A stretch of DNA of 64,000 nucleotides from contig NZ_QFYP01000001.1 in assembly GCF_003254505.1 (NCBI RefSeq), positions 852,001 to 916,000 of the forward strand, read 5' to 3'. Positions 34,467 through 44,860 of this stretch are shown piece by piece; position 1 is the first letter of the stretch; every line of letters begins with the position of its first letter. The notes below the pieces were generated by a model. It did no database searches, was not told where the DNA came from, and was given only the letters and a program-made list of their open reading frames with translations. This DNA comes from Phenylobacterium hankyongense (lineage in GTDB: Bacteria > Pseudomonadota > Alphaproteobacteria > Caulobacterales > Caulobacteraceae). Position numbers and translations under genes: made by a program.

Positions 34467-36275
34467 ATGAGCGACGCGCCCCCGGTCACCGCGGACAGTC
34501 CCCTCGCCTGGAGCGAGGATGGCCAGCCGCGCTCGCGGCTCTATGGCGACGTCTACTTCTCCGCCGTCGACGGCCTGGCCGAGGCGCGGGCGGTGTTCCT
34601 GCAGGGCTGCGGCCTGCCCGACGCCTGGCAGGGCCGCCGCCGGTTCGTGGTCGGCGAGCTGGGATTCGGCACCGGCCTGAACATCCTGGCCCTGCTCGAC
34701 CTCTGGCGCCGCCACCGGCCCGCGGGCGGCCGCCTGCACATCTTCTCCGTCGAAGCCCATCCCATCTCCGCGGCCGAGGCGGCGCGCGCCCTGGCGCACT
34801 GGCCGGAGCTCGCCGACCTCGCCGGCCTGCTGGCGCAGCGCTGGCCGGGCCGCGCCCGTGGCGTCCATCGGCTGGAGCTGCCGGAGCTCGACGCCATCCT
34901 CGACGTCGCCGTGCTCGAGGTCGAGGCCGCCCTCGAGGGCTGGTCGGGCCAGGCGGACGCCTGGTTCCTCGACGGCTTCGCCCCGGCGCTCAATCCGGCC
35001 ATGTGGCGCGATGAGGTGCTGGCCCTGGTCGCCGCGCGCTCGGCCCCCGGCGCGCGGGCGGCGACCTTCACCGTGGCCGGGCAGGTGCGGCGGGGCCTCG
35101 CCGCCGCCGGCTTCCAGGTGGACAAGCGACCGGGCTTCGGTCGCAAGCGCGAGCGGCTGGAGGCGAGACTCCCGGGTTCGCCCGCCGCGGAGACGGCCGC
35201 GCGCCGGGTGGCGATCGTCGGCGCCGGGATCGCCGGCGCCGCCGCGGCCCGCGCCGTTCGCGCCCTCGGCGGCGAGCCGAGGGTGTTCGACCTCGAGGGT
35301 CCCGGCGCCGGGGCCTCGGGCAACCCGGCCGCCCTGGTGACGCCGCGCCTGGACGCCGGCCTCGGCCCGCCCGCGCAGCTGTTCGCCCAGGCCTTCGCCC
35401 GCGCCGTCGACCTCTACGAACAAGAGCCCGACGCCGTCCTGGCGCGCGGGGTGATGCAGCTGGTCGGGGCCCCGCGCGATTGCGATCGCTTCGCCCGCAT
35501 CGCCGCCTCCGACCTGTTCGAGCCGGGCGCGCTGGCGATGTTGCCGTCGGCGGCGGTCACCGCCAGCCTGGGCGAGACCGCGCCGGAGGCGCTGGCCCAG
35601 ACCACCGCCCTGACGGTCGAGCCGCAGCCGCTGCTCGCCGCCTGGGCCGGTGAGGTGCGTCGGGCGCGCGTCGCGGCGATCGTGCGGGACGGCGCGGTCT
35701 TCCGGCTGACCGCGGCGGACGGCGCGGAGATCGCCTCGGCCGATGCGGTGATCCTGGCGGCCGGCATGGGCTGCCTGGCGCTCGCCGCGGACCTGCCCCT
35801 GCGGCCGGTGCGCGGCCAGGCGAGCTGGGCGCAGGGCGTCGCCAGCCCGCCGGCCGCGGCCTGGGGCGGCTACATGCTGCCCACCCGCGAGGGCGTGCTG
35901 TTCGGCGCGACCCACGACCGCGACGACATGGGCGTGGAGGTGCGGGCCGGCGACCACGCCCGCAACCTCGAGACGCTGCGCGCGGTGCTGCCCGGCCTGG
36001 CGGACCGGTTGGCCGCAGCGCCGCTCGCCGGCCGGGCCTCGACGCGGGCCACCACCCCGGACCGCCTGCCGATCGCCGGCCCGGCGCCCGGCGCCCCGCA
36101 GGGCCTGTTCCTGCTCACCGGATTCGGGTCGCGCGGCTTCTCCCTGGCGCCCCTGCTGGCCGAGCACGTGGCGGCGCTGGCGATGGGCGCGCCGTCGCCG
36201 CTGCCGGGGCCGCTGGCGGCGCTGGTGGAGCCCGAACGCTTCCACCGCCGCAGCCTTGCGCGCGGGCGTTCCTGA
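34467..36275 (+). CDS. mnmC: Bifunctional tRNA mnm5s2U biosynthesis protein MnmC
   Basis: A 602-residue two-domain enzyme finishing the wobble uridine modification mnm5s2U34. The N-terminal SAM-dependent methyltransferase (MnmC2/MnmD) shows VGELGFGTGLNILALL and AWFLDGFAPALNPAMW; the C-terminal FAD oxidase (MnmC1) begins near residue 247 with RVAIVGAGIAGAAAARAVRALGG and ends with LLTGFGSRGFSLAPLLAEHVAAL. The order is MTase then oxidase, as in E. coli. Single gene, directly after a terminator. Confidence 0.94.
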   Translation: MSDAPPVTADSPLAWSEDGQPRSRLYGDVYFSAVDGLAEARAVFLQGCGLPDAWQGRRRFVVGELGFGTGLNILALLDLWRRHRPAGGRLHIFSVEAHPISAAEAARALAHWPELADLAGLLAQRWPGRARGVHRLELPELDAILDVAVLEVEAALEGWSGQADAWFLDGFAPALNPAMWRDEVLALVAARSAPGARAATFTVAGQVRRGLAAAGFQVDKRPGFGRKRERLEARLPGSPAAETAARRVAIVGAGIAGAAAARAVRALGGEPRVFDLEGPGAGASGNPAALVTPRLDAGLGPPAQLFAQAFARAVDLYEQEPDAVLARGVMQLVGAPRDCDRFARIAASDLFEPGALAMLPSAAVTASLGETAPEALAQTTALTVEPQPLLAAWAGEVRRARVAAIVRDGAVFRLTAADGAEIASADAVILAAGMGCLALAADLPLRPVRGQASWAQGVASPPAAAWGGYMLPTREGVLFGATHDRDDMGVEVRAGDHARNLETLRAVLPGLADRLAAAPLAGRASTRATTPDRLPIAGPAPGAPQGLFLLTGFGSRGFSLAPLLAEHVAALAMGAPSPLPGPLAALVEPERFHRRSLARGRS

Positions 36276-36334
36276 AAACGCCGGGCGGAGCTATACGGGA
36301 GGGCTGGGGGAGTTCTGCAGACAGGAACCTGAGT

Positions 36335-36733
36335 ATGAACATCAAGATCGCCCTGGCCGCGCTTCTGGCGGCGGCCGCTTCCGGCGCCCTCGCGCTGGGG
36401 CCGGGCGCCGCCCAGGCCAAGCCGGCGCAGCCGCACCGCGACTGCTTCTGGTCGCGCAGCGTCAACAGCTTCGCAGCCCCCAACGAGAAGGTCGTCAACC
36501 TCCGCGTGGGCGTCCACGACGTCTACCAGGCGGAGCTGTTCGGCTCCTGCCCGGACATCGACTGGAACCAGAGCATCGCCCTGGTCTCGCGCGGCTCGTC
36601 GTTCATCTGCTCGGGCCTGGACGCCGAAATCGTGACCCATTCGACGATCGGCCCGCAGCGATGCCCGGTGCGCAACATCCGCAAGCTCTCGGCCGCCGAG
36701 GTCGCCGCCCTGCCGAGGAACGCCAAGCCTTGA
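36335..36733 (+). CDS. Secreted hypothetical protein (DUF6491-like)
   Basis: A 132-residue protein with signal peptide MNIKIALAALLAAAASGALALGPGAAQA (28 residues). The mature part has conserved Cys residues (HRDCFWSRSVNSFA, GSCPDIDWNQ, SFICSGL, RCPVRNIRKLS), pointing to disulfides in the periplasm. The RSVNSF and VHDVYQAEL pattern resembles small secreted proteins of the DUF6491 type in Caulobacterales. No function can be assigned. Confidence 0.72.
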   Translation: MNIKIALAALLAAAASGALALGPGAAQAKPAQPHRDCFWSRSVNSFAAPNEKVVNLRVGVHDVYQAELFGSCPDIDWNQSIALVSRGSSFICSGLDAEIVTHSTIGPQRCPVRNIRKLSAAEVAALPRNAKP

Positions 36734-36754
36734 GCCAATAGCCGTGAACGAAAA

Positions 36755-36785
36755 CGGCGCCGCCCGCCGGGGCGACGCCGCCTTT
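36755..36785. terminator. Hairpin between convergent genes, likely terminator
   Basis: GGCGCCGCCC pairs with GGGGCGACGCC (one mismatch) around a GCC loop, followed by GCCTTTGTT. It lies between the DUF6491-like gene and the convergent TonB receptor. Confidence 0.55.
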
Positions 36786-36819
36786 GTTCGTGGATGACCG
36801 CCTCAGGCGGACGACCGGC

Positions 36820-39312
36820 CTAGTAGCTGTACCTCAGCGTCACGCCATAGGTGCGCGGCATGCCCATGAAGGCGTCGTACGAGCCCGTCTGCGCCACCGC
36901 GTCGAAGGCCACCTGGTAGTAGACCTTGTCGAACAGGTTCTGGCCCCAGAGCTCGAGTTGCCACTTCTTGTCTGCCGAGGCGATCCCGACCCGGGCGTTC
37001 ACCAGGGTGAAGCCGGACTGATTCTTCACCGGATCCAGGTTGGAGCCGGTGTTGTAGGACGAGACGTACTTCGCGTTGACCGCAAAGCGGGCGAGCAGGT
37101 TGGCGCTGATCGGCCGCTCGTAGGTGGCCGCCAGGGAGGCCGACCAGAGCGGGGCCAGCGATAGCCGCGAACCGGGCAGCCGCTGGTTGCCGGTGGGGAC
37201 CGCGCCCGGCGCCGCCCGGCCCAGAACGCTGGCCGAGCTCGTCGGGAAGTAGGTTTCCGCGTAGGTCACGCCGCCCTGGGCGGACAGGCCCTCGACCGGC
37301 GTGAACCAGACGAAGTCGGCGTCCACGCCCTGGGAGATCACCTTCGGGACCGAGGTCACGTTGAAGACCAGGCCGTTGAAGGTGTTCAACTGGAAGTTCT
37401 GGAACTCCTGGTAGAACACGGTGGCGTTGGCCAGCAGCGAGCGATTGAACAGGGTGTTCTTCACGCCCACTTCGTAGGAATCGACCGTCTCCGGCAGGAA
37501 GCTGGTGTCCAGCACCGGGGCGGCCGGCTGGCCGGCCACCGTCTGGGTCGGCTGGGCGATCCGGTCGAGGTTGAAGCCGCCGGCCTTGTAGCCCCGCGCA
37601 TAGGACGCATAGGCCAGCACTTCCGGCGTGAACCGGTAGGCGAGCTTCACGGTGCCGGTGGCCTTGCTCTCGTCCAGGTGCTGCGCGTTCTGGCCGAGCG
37701 CCGAGAAGGCCGGGTTCTGGAAGGTGCCGCAGAGCAGGCTGTAGGGCCCGAGCCCCAGCAGGCCGCCGGCCCGCACCAGCGATCCGCTGGCCGGCACCGG
37801 GCCGCCGATCGCCTGGGCCCGCGCCAGCGCGGTGGCGCAGCCGATGCCGCCGTCGGTGTTGTTCCAGACCGTCGCGAGGTCCTTCTTCTCCCAGGTGTAC
37901 CGGGCCCCGACGGTCAGTTCGAGCTGGTCGGTGATCTTGTAGCTGTTGTTGGTGAAGATCGCCGAGCCGCGTTCCTTCTGCTTGTAGGTGTCGTTCTGCC
38001 CCTGGCCGGCCACGAAGGTCGAGCCGTTGGCCGGACGGCCGGTGAACAGCGGCAGCTGGCCGGCGAACAGTCCGCTGGCGTACTGCTCGAACTGCGTCCC
38101 GTAGACCAGGCGGGTATGCTGGGTGAGCTTCTCATCCGTGAAGAAGGCGCCCACCAGCCAGTTCAGGCGCCCGGTGTCGCCGGCCAGGCGGAATTCCTGG
38201 CTGAGCTGCTTGAACTCCACCGACGGCGGGTTGGGCATGTTGACCTGCGGCGAGTAGAGCACGTCCACCAACGTCGCGTCGGTGTCGGTGCCGCCCGTCT
38301 GCTTCCAGTCGCGCACGGCGGTGATCGAGGTGAGCGTCGCCCCGCCGAGCCAGTCGGTCTTCCAGTCGGCCTGGACCGAGACGCCCTTGTCGGTGACGAG
38401 CTTCAGGTCGTCGTGCGTGCCGTAGACGACGAAGTCCCCGGCGCGCGGCGGATTGGCGATGGCGCCCGGGACGATGGAGTTGAGGACCGCCGTCGGGCCG
38501 GCCGCATTGGCGATCTGGACCGCGCCGCAGCAATGCTCGTTGCGCTTGGTGTAGTCGGCGATGACGTTGACCTCGAGGCCTTCCGTCGGGCGGAACAGCA
38601 ACTGGCCGCGGGCCGTGTAGAAGTTCATGTCGTTGGTCGTGCCGACACCGGGCACGTCGTAGTAGCCGTCCCGCGAGCGACCGGCGAGGAACAGCCGGCC
38701 GGCGACCTTGTCCTCCACGATCGGACCGGTCAGCGAAAGCGCAGCCCCGAAGCCGTTGTAGTTGCTGACCGTCGCCTCGCTGTTCGCGCCGAAGGTGAAC
38801 TCCGGCCGCTTGGTGAGGATGTTGATCACGCCGGCCGAGGTGTTCTTGCCGAACAGGGTGCCTTGCGGGCCCTTGAGCACCTCGATCCGCTCCAGATCGC
38901 CGAGGTCGCCGAAGGCCACGCCGGTGCGGGGCCGGTATACGCCGTCGATCACCACGCCGACGGAGGATTCCAGGCCGACGTTGTCGCCGACGGTGCCGAT
39001 GCCGCGGATGCGGGCGCTGGTGATGGCGTTGCTGCTGGTGGTGGTCACCGTCAGGCCGGGGGTCACGACGGTCAGGTCCTTGATGTCCCTGACGCCGGCG
39101 TCCTGCAGTTGCTGGGCGTTGACCGCGGTGACGACGATCGGGACGTCCTGCAGGTTCTGGGTGCGCTTCTGCGCGGTCACCACCAGTTCGTCGATGGTCC
39201 GCGGTCTTGCGGTGGCCTCATCCGCCGTTTGCGCCGACGCCGAACCGGCGGCCGCAAGACCAAGCATCGCGGCCAAAATGGAGCCGCCGCAAAAGTATCT
39301 GCTCTTCAACAT
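36820..39312 (-). CDS. TonB-dependent outer-membrane receptor
   Basis: An 830-residue receptor with signal peptide (to GSASAQ), TonB box-like DELVVTAQKR, a plug domain (VPIVVTAVNAQQLQDAGVRDIKDL to PQGTLFGKNTSAGVINILTKRP) and a 22-strand-type barrel ending YGVTLRYSY with aromatic C-terminus. Caulobacterales carry many such receptors for iron chelates, sugars or aromatic compounds; the ligand cannot be inferred. The start ATG 39312 follows GGGGAGG by 8 bases; TTG 39315 is in frame. Confidence 0.94.
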   Translation of the reverse strand: MLKSRYFCGGSILAAMLGLAAAGSASAQTADEATARPRTIDELVVTAQKRTQNLQDVPIVVTAVNAQQLQDAGVRDIKDLTVVTPGLTVTTTSSNAITSARIRGIGTVGDNVGLESSVGVVIDGVYRPRTGVAFGDLGDLERIEVLKGPQGTLFGKNTSAGVINILTKRPEFTFGANSEATVSNYNGFGAALSLTGPIVEDKVAGRLFLAGRSRDGYYDVPGVGTTNDMNFYTARGQLLFRPTEGLEVNVIADYTKRNEHCCGAVQIANAAGPTAVLNSIVPGAIANPPRAGDFVVYGTHDDLKLVTDKGVSVQADWKTDWLGGATLTSITAVRDWKQTGGTDTDATLVDVLYSPQVNMPNPPSVEFKQLSQEFRLAGDTGRLNWLVGAFFTDEKLTQHTRLVYGTQFEQYASGLFAGQLPLFTGRPANGSTFVAGQGQNDTYKQKERGSAIFTNNSYKITDQLELTVGARYTWEKKDLATVWNNTDGGIGCATALARAQAIGGPVPASGSLVRAGGLLGLGPYSLLCGTFQNPAFSALGQNAQHLDESKATGTVKLAYRFTPEVLAYASYARGYKAGGFNLDRIAQPTQTVAGQPAAPVLDTSFLPETVDSYEVGVKNTLFNRSLLANATVFYQEFQNFQLNTFNGLVFNVTSVPKVISQGVDADFVWFTPVEGLSAQGGVTYAETYFPTSSASVLGRAAPGAVPTGNQRLPGSRLSLAPLWSASLAATYERPISANLLARFAVNAKYVSSYNTGSNLDPVKNQSGFTLVNARVGIASADKKWQLELWGQNLFDKVYYQVAFDAVAQTGSYDAFMGMPRTYGVTLRYSY

Positions 39313-39799
39313 CAAATTTTCCTCCCCTCACCGCGTGTCCCGTCTGTGCTGCGGGCTTTCGGCGCGTGAGTGGGGAGAGCATCCGTCGGTCGATTTGCGC
39401 AGGCCAGAGGTTTCACCACCGGCCATGACCGCAGGATCTCCGGCTCAGCTTGCGGCTTGACGCCGCGTCGTCCGACACCGACCCGCCATCGACATACCGT
39501 CTATTCGATGAATCTCCCTCGCTGGCGGCCGCGGGTCGCGGACCACAGGTGAAGGGTCATCAAGCCGTCGCTCCGTCGCGGCCCGGGCCATACCGGGCGT
39601 TCGACTTGTTGCCGGACTGCATCCGTGTTGCGGAAAAGACGCAGGACACGGCAAAAACAGGGCGAGGAGCCGCCGGCCGGCGAACAGGGGAACGGCGGCG
39701 ATCCGAAGCCGCGGCCGAGCAACAAGGCCCGGGCCGAGTCGCGCCGGACCAGCTCCGCTGTGGGATTTCGCCGCGAGGCTGTGCTAGGCGTCCGGCCCC
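39313..39799. other. Intergenic region without recognised gene
   Basis: About 490 bases between the TonB receptor and purU. It contains the ribosome site of the receptor at its left edge. The reading frames present have improbable composition (Arg/Pro-rich with no ribosome site), and I found no strong promoter or palindrome. Confidence 0.5.
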
Positions 39800-40642
39800 A
39801 TGATCCTCACTCTCGCCTGCCCGGACCGCACCGGCATCGTCGCCCGCGTCTCGACCCTGCTGTTCGAGCGCGGCGCCAACATCCTCGACGCGCAGCAATA
39901 CGACGACGAGGAGACCGGCCGCTTCTTCATGCGGGTGGTGTTCGACCCCCGCGAGGGCGACCTGGACGCCCTGCGCGCCGCCTTCGCCGAGCTGGCCGCG
40001 CCGCTGGCCATGGACTGGAGCCTGCGGGATTCGAAGACGCGGCGGCGGGTGATGATCCTGGCCTCCCAGACCGACCACTGCCTGGCCGACCTGATCTGGC
40101 GCTGGCGGCAGGGCGAGCTGCCGATGGACATCTCGGCGGTGGTCTCCAACCACCCGGAGAGCACCTTCCCGCACACCGACCTGAAGGGCATCGCCTTCCA
40201 TCACCTGCCGGTGAGCGCGCAGACCAAGCCGGCGCAGGAAGCTGCGCTCTGGCGCCTCATCGAGGAGACGCGCACCGACCTGGTGGTCCTCGCCCGCTAC
40301 ATGCAGGTGCTGTCCGACGACCTCTCCACCAAGCTGGCGGGGCGCTGCATCAACATCCACCATTCCTTCCTGCCGGGATTCAAGGGCGCGCGGCCCTACC
40401 ACCAGGCGCATGCGCGCGGGGTGAAGGTGATCGGCGCCACCGCCCACTTCGTCACCCCCGACCTCGACGAGGGGCCGATCATCGAGCAGGACGTGGAGCG
40501 CATCAGCCACCGCGACCGGCCGCGCGACCTGGTCCGCAAGGGCCGCGACATCGAACGCCGCGTGCTCGCCCGCGCGGTGCGCTGGACGCTGGAGGACCGG
40601 GTGCTGCTGAACGGCCGCAAGACCGTGGTCTTCACCGACTAG
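39800..40642 (+). CDS. purU: Formyltetrahydrofolate deformylase
   Basis: Hydrolyses 10-formyl-THF to THF and formate, balancing one-carbon units and feeding formate to PurT; 280 residues. An N-terminal ACT domain ([33 protein letters not shown]) is followed by a formyltransferase-like domain with [58 protein letters not shown] including the catalytic His and Asp. The last 11 bases overlap the convergent VOC gene. Confidence 0.95.
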   Translation: MILTLACPDRTGIVARVSTLLFERGANILDAQQYDDEETGRFFMRVVFDPREGDLDALRAAFAELAAPLAMDWSLRDSKTRRRVMILASQTDHCLADLIWRWRQGELPMDISAVVSNHPESTFPHTDLKGIAFHHLPVSAQTKPAQEAALWRLIEETRTDLVVLARYMQVLSDDLSTKLAGRCINIHHSFLPGFKGARPYHQAHARGVKVIGATAHFVTPDLDEGPIIEQDVERISHRDRPRDLVRKGRDIERRVLARAVRWTLEDRVLLNGRKTVVFTD

Positions 40643-41006
40643 GGCGGTAGTTCAGCTCCACGCGCACGCCGTTGGGGTCCTGCAGGAAGGCCTGGCGGAT
40701 CGCGGTGCCGGGCACCGTCACCGCGCGGTAGGCCACCCCGTGCTGCTCCAGACGCGCGACCATGGCCTCGAAGTCGGAGATCTCGAACGCGAAGTGGTTC
40801 AGCGCGGTGGCGTCGGTCCCGGCCACCGGCCCGTCGGCCTGCTGCAGGTGCACGACGGCGCGCCCGCCGGCGTAGAGCCAGTGACCCTCGAACGGGAAAT
40901 TCGGCCGCTCGCCCTCGGTCAGCCCCAGCACCTCGACGAAGAAGTCGCGGGTCTCCCGCAGCTTCTGGCTGGCGATGTTGATGTGGTCGACGGTGCGGAT
41001 GGACAT
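40632..41006 (-). CDS. VOC family (glyoxalase-like) protein
   Basis: A 124-residue vicinal-oxygen-chelate fold protein. It starts [37 protein letters not shown] and has [21 protein letters not shown] and [16 protein letters not shown], giving metal ligands His8, His in NHFAFE and Glu in VELNY. It may be a dioxygenase, glyoxalase or antibiotic-modifying relative; the substrate is unknown. Convergent overlap of 11 bases with purU. Confidence 0.88.
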   Translation of the reverse strand: MSIRTVDHINIASQKLRETRDFFVEVLGLTEGERPNFPFEGHWLYAGGRAVVHLQQADGPVAGTDATALNHFAFEISDFEAMVARLEQHGVAYRAVTVPGTAIRQAFLQDPNGVRVELNYRPSR

Positions 41007-41085
41007 GGCGCGCCTCGCTTAGCTTCGCGCCCTTCTACATCAGGACCGGCCGTGAGGCGGAACCGAACTCATCGGCTTCGGGGAA

Positions 41086-41160
41086 TGGTGGACGCGACAG
41101 GGATCGAACCTGTGACCCCCTCGATGTCAACGAGGTGCTCTCCCGCTGAGCTACGCGTCC
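41086..41160 (-). tRNA. tRNA-Val (GAC anticodon)
   Basis: Complete cloverleaf on the minus strand: acceptor GGACGCG pairs with CGCGTCC, D arm GCTCAGCGGGAGAGC, anticodon stem-loop CCTCG-TTGACAT-CGAGG (anticodon GAC, reads GUC), T arm CAGG-TTCGATC-CCTG. The 3' CCA is encoded (41086-41088). Confidence 0.97.
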
Positions 41161-41201
41161 GTACCAAGTCTCCCGGGCGGGCCCAGGAGCGGGAAGGCGG
41201 G

Positions 41202-41230
41202 GATATAACGGCGCGACGGAGGGCGCGCAA
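41202..41230 (-). promoter_or_regulatory. Promoter of tRNA-Val
   Basis: Minus strand TTGCGC (41225-41230), 17-base spacer, TATATC (41202-41207). The transcript would begin about 35 bases before the mature 5' end. It lies in the gap just after the cpdR stop. Confidence 0.6.
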
Positions 41231-41239
41231 GCAGCCGTC

Positions 41240-41596
41240 TCAGGCTGCGATCATCCGATCCACTTCGTTGACGATCTCGCGCAGGTGGATCGGCTTGGAC
41301 AGCACCTTGGCGCCGGGAGGCGCGGCCTCGCCGGCGGCCAGGGCCACGGCGGCGAATCCGGTGATGAACATGATCCGCAGGCCTGGATGGCGCGCGGCCG
41401 CCTGGCGGGCCACCTCGATCCCGTCGAGGCCGGGCATGACGATGTCGGTGAGCAGCAGGTCCCAGTCCTGGTCGAGGACCGCGGCGGCCTCGTCGCCGTC
41501 GGCGCAGGCGGTGACGTCATAGCCGGCGCGCTCCAGCGCACGGGCCAGGAAGCCTCGCAGCGAATCGTCGTCTTCGGCGAGGAGGATGCGGGGCAT
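41240..41596 (-). CDS. cpdR: CpdR-like single-domain response regulator
   Basis: A 118-residue receiver domain without output domain, the same length as Caulobacter CpdR, which when unphosphorylated brings substrates such as PdeA and the ClpXP protease to the cell pole. ILLAEDDDSLRGFLARALERAGYDVTA, phosphoacceptor Asp51 (LLLTDIVMPGLDGIEVA), IMFITGFAAVAL and VLSKPIHLREIVNEVD match CpdR closely. The start is chosen at 41596 by homology; ATG 41623 (adding MTSQTDPAR) has a weak GAGAAA site. The neighbouring tRNA-Val and formylglutamate gene are remembered as its neighbours in C. crescentus. Confidence 0.88.
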   Translation of the reverse strand: MPRILLAEDDDSLRGFLARALERAGYDVTACADGDEAAAVLDQDWDLLLTDIVMPGLDGIEVARQAAARHPGLRIMFITGFAAVALAAGEAAPPGAKVLSKPIHLREIVNEVDRMIAA

Positions 41597-41704
41597 GCGG
41601 GCGGGATCGGTCTGGCTGGTCATGTGATTTCTCAACACTGACCATAACGGCGCATACGTAAAGGCGCGATGAACCCTTTGACCGCTTCGGGCGCTCGGCG
41701 TTCA

Positions 41705-42622
41705 ATGCAACAGATGAACGCCTGGGAGCCCATAGCCGCCGAGGAGCCGCCCGCGCGTCCCGCGGCCTTCGACGTGCGCCGCGCCGCGGCGGAGGGCCGC
41801 CCGCCGCCGACCCCGCTGGTGTTCGCCTCGCCGCACTCCGGCCGCTTCTATCCCGCCGACATGATGGCCGCCGCCGCGCTCGACACCCTGGCCATCCGGC
41901 GCTCCGAGGACGCCCTGGTCGACGACCTGATCGAGGCCGCGCCGCGGCTGGGCGCGGCGACGATCACCGCCGGCTTCGCCCGCGCCTACATCGACCTCAA
42001 CCGCGAAGCCTTCGAGTTGGACCCCGGCATGTTCGCCGACGAGCTGCCGGAATTCGCCCGCGCCCGCACCGCGCGGGTCGCGGCCGGACTGGGGGCGATC
42101 GCCCGGGTGGTCTCCGAGGGCCAGGAGATCTACGCCCGCAAGCTGACCTTCGCCGAGGCGCGCAACCGGATCGAGGGGACCCACCGCCCCTACCACGCAG
42201 CCCTGGCGCGGCTGATCGGCGAGGCGCACGCCGCCCACGGCTTCGCCATCCTGGTCGACTGGCACTCCATGCCGGCGGCGGCGGCGCGGGCCGGCGGCCG
42301 CGACCGGCCCTGCGACATCGTGCTCGGCGACCGTTTCGGCGCCGCCTGCGCGGGGCTGGTGCCCAGCCGCGTCGAGCGCGAGCTGGAAGGCCTGGGCTAT
42401 CGGGTGGCGCGCAACACCCCCTACGCCGGCGGCTACACCACCGAGCACTACGGCCGCCCCTCGCGGCGCACCCACGCCCTGCAGATCGAGATCAACCGGG
42501 CGCTCTACCTGGATGAGGCCACCCTGGCCCCGACCGCCGGTTTCGACCGGCTGAAGGAGCATATGGAGCGGCTGACCCGGGCGCTGGCGGCCGCCGACTG
42601 GAGCGCGCTGCGCGCCAATTGA
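41705..42622 (+). CDS. N-formylglutamate amidohydrolase
   Basis: Zinc-dependent hydrolase releasing glutamate from N-formylglutamate, the last step of one histidine-utilisation branch (HutG-type); about 305 residues. Motifs: VFASPHSGRFYP, FARAYIDLNREAFELDPGMF, ILVDWHSMPAAA and YTTEHYGRP with HALQIEINRALYLDE. No hut genes are present nearby. The start is uncertain among ATG 41669, 41705 and 41714. Divergent from cpdR. Confidence 0.88.
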   Translation: MQQMNAWEPIAAEEPPARPAAFDVRRAAAEGRPPPTPLVFASPHSGRFYPADMMAAAALDTLAIRRSEDALVDDLIEAAPRLGAATITAGFARAYIDLNREAFELDPGMFADELPEFARARTARVAAGLGAIARVVSEGQEIYARKLTFAEARNRIEGTHRPYHAALARLIGEAHAAHGFAILVDWHSMPAAAARAGGRDRPCDIVLGDRFGAACAGLVPSRVERELEGLGYRVARNTPYAGGYTTEHYGRPSRRTHALQIEINRALYLDEATLAPTAGFDRLKEHMERLTRALAAADWSALRAN

Positions 42623-42653
42623 GCGCCGCAGATCTCGATCTGGGGCCCCGGCC

Positions 42654-42681
42654 AAAAAAAAGCCGCGCCCGAAGGCGCGGC
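42654..42681 (-). terminator. Intrinsic terminator of the predicted small RNA
   Basis: An 8-bp GC stem (GCCGCGCC / GGCGCGGC) with a UUCG loop on the minus strand, followed by eight T. It is one of the strongest terminators in the window. Confidence 0.85.
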
Positions 42682-42735
42682 AGTTCATTAGGGAGGAAAC
42701 GCCCAGGAAGGGCAGAGACGTCAGCGACGCCTCAG
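42654..42735 (-). ncRNA. Predicted small RNA with anti-Shine-Dalgarno motif
   Basis: A transcript of about 80 nt is predicted on the minus strand. Evidence in order: promoter TTGCCG-17-TATATA (42742-42770); hairpin 1 GGCGUC-GCU-GACGUC (42731-42717); hairpin 2 GCCC-UUCCU-GGGC (42713-42701); an unpaired GUUUCCUCCCUAAUGAAC stretch (around 42700-42683) whose CCUCCC can pair with Shine-Dalgarno GGGAGG; and terminator stem GCCGCGCC-UUCG-GGCGCGGC with eight U (42681-42654). No protein gene on this strand needs this terminator. C-rich unpaired loops and a U-tail are typical of Hfq-dependent RNAs that block translation starts (known in alphaproteobacteria). The Rfam family, if any, was not checked. 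Confidence 0.65.
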
Positions 42736-42741
42736 AGCTCA

Positions 42742-42770
42742 TATATACGGTGCAGCGCACAATTCGGCAA
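42742..42770 (-). promoter_or_regulatory. Promoter of the predicted small RNA
   Basis: Minus strand TTGCCG (42765-42770) and TATATA (42742-42747) with a 17-base spacer. The spacer contains TTGTGCGCTGCA, which recurs 117 bases upstream at the same distance from another TATAT box. Confidence 0.65.
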
Positions 42771-42879
42771 GGCCAAACCGGCGAGATTCTTTGCTTTTGT
42801 TGGCGAGTTTCGCAAAACGCGAGGACTCTCAAGGGCTTGCAAAAGGCTCCGATCAGACCATATAGGTTGCAGCGCACAA
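42743..42879 (-). repeat. Two copies of a 20-bp promoter-like element
   Basis: On the plus strand ATATACGGTGCAGCGCACAA (42743-42762) and ATATAGGTTGCAGCGCACAA (42860-42879) share 17 of 20 bases. Read on the minus strand each is TTGTGCGCTGCA-N3-TATAT. The second copy lacks a good -35, so it may be a protein-binding site or an alternative start for a longer transcript. Confidence 0.5.
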
Positions 42880-43004
42880 CGGCGGCCGCGCTCGCACCCT
42901 GGGGGCCCGCCTGGGTCGCGAGGTCGCGCTGACGAACTCCGCTGGCGGCGAAGCCTCTCCTCGCCTACAAGCGCGCCTTCCTCACGATCCGAGATCCCGT
43001 TTCT

Positions 43005-44837
<1,833 letters not shown>

Positions 44838-44838
44838 G

Positions 44839-44855
44839 CCTCCCCCGCGGGGAGG
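44839..44855. terminator. Short GC hairpin between convergent typA and GNAT genes
   Basis: CCTCCCC-CGC-GGGGAGG forms a 7-bp stem right after the typA stop. There is no U-tract, so termination is only possible, not shown. Confidence 0.35.
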
Positions 44856-44860
44856 AGCGC

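Larger units (their letters stand above)
42623..43004. other. Intergenic region holding a predicted small RNA
   Basis: About 380 bases between the formylglutamate amidohydrolase and typA. The first third holds the small RNA and its terminator (minus); the middle holds two copies of a 20-base element (42743-42762 and 42860-42879). The final 110 bases precede typA with no clear promoter seen. Confidence 0.6.

Noticed and set aside
39445..39725. Short frames in the gap before purU
   Set aside because: No ribosome sites, Arg/Pro/Ser-rich, no conserved feature visible.
39313..39799. Possible riboswitch (THF or glycine type) upstream of purU
   Set aside because: I saw no matching core sequences or paired arms; the region lacks strong stems.
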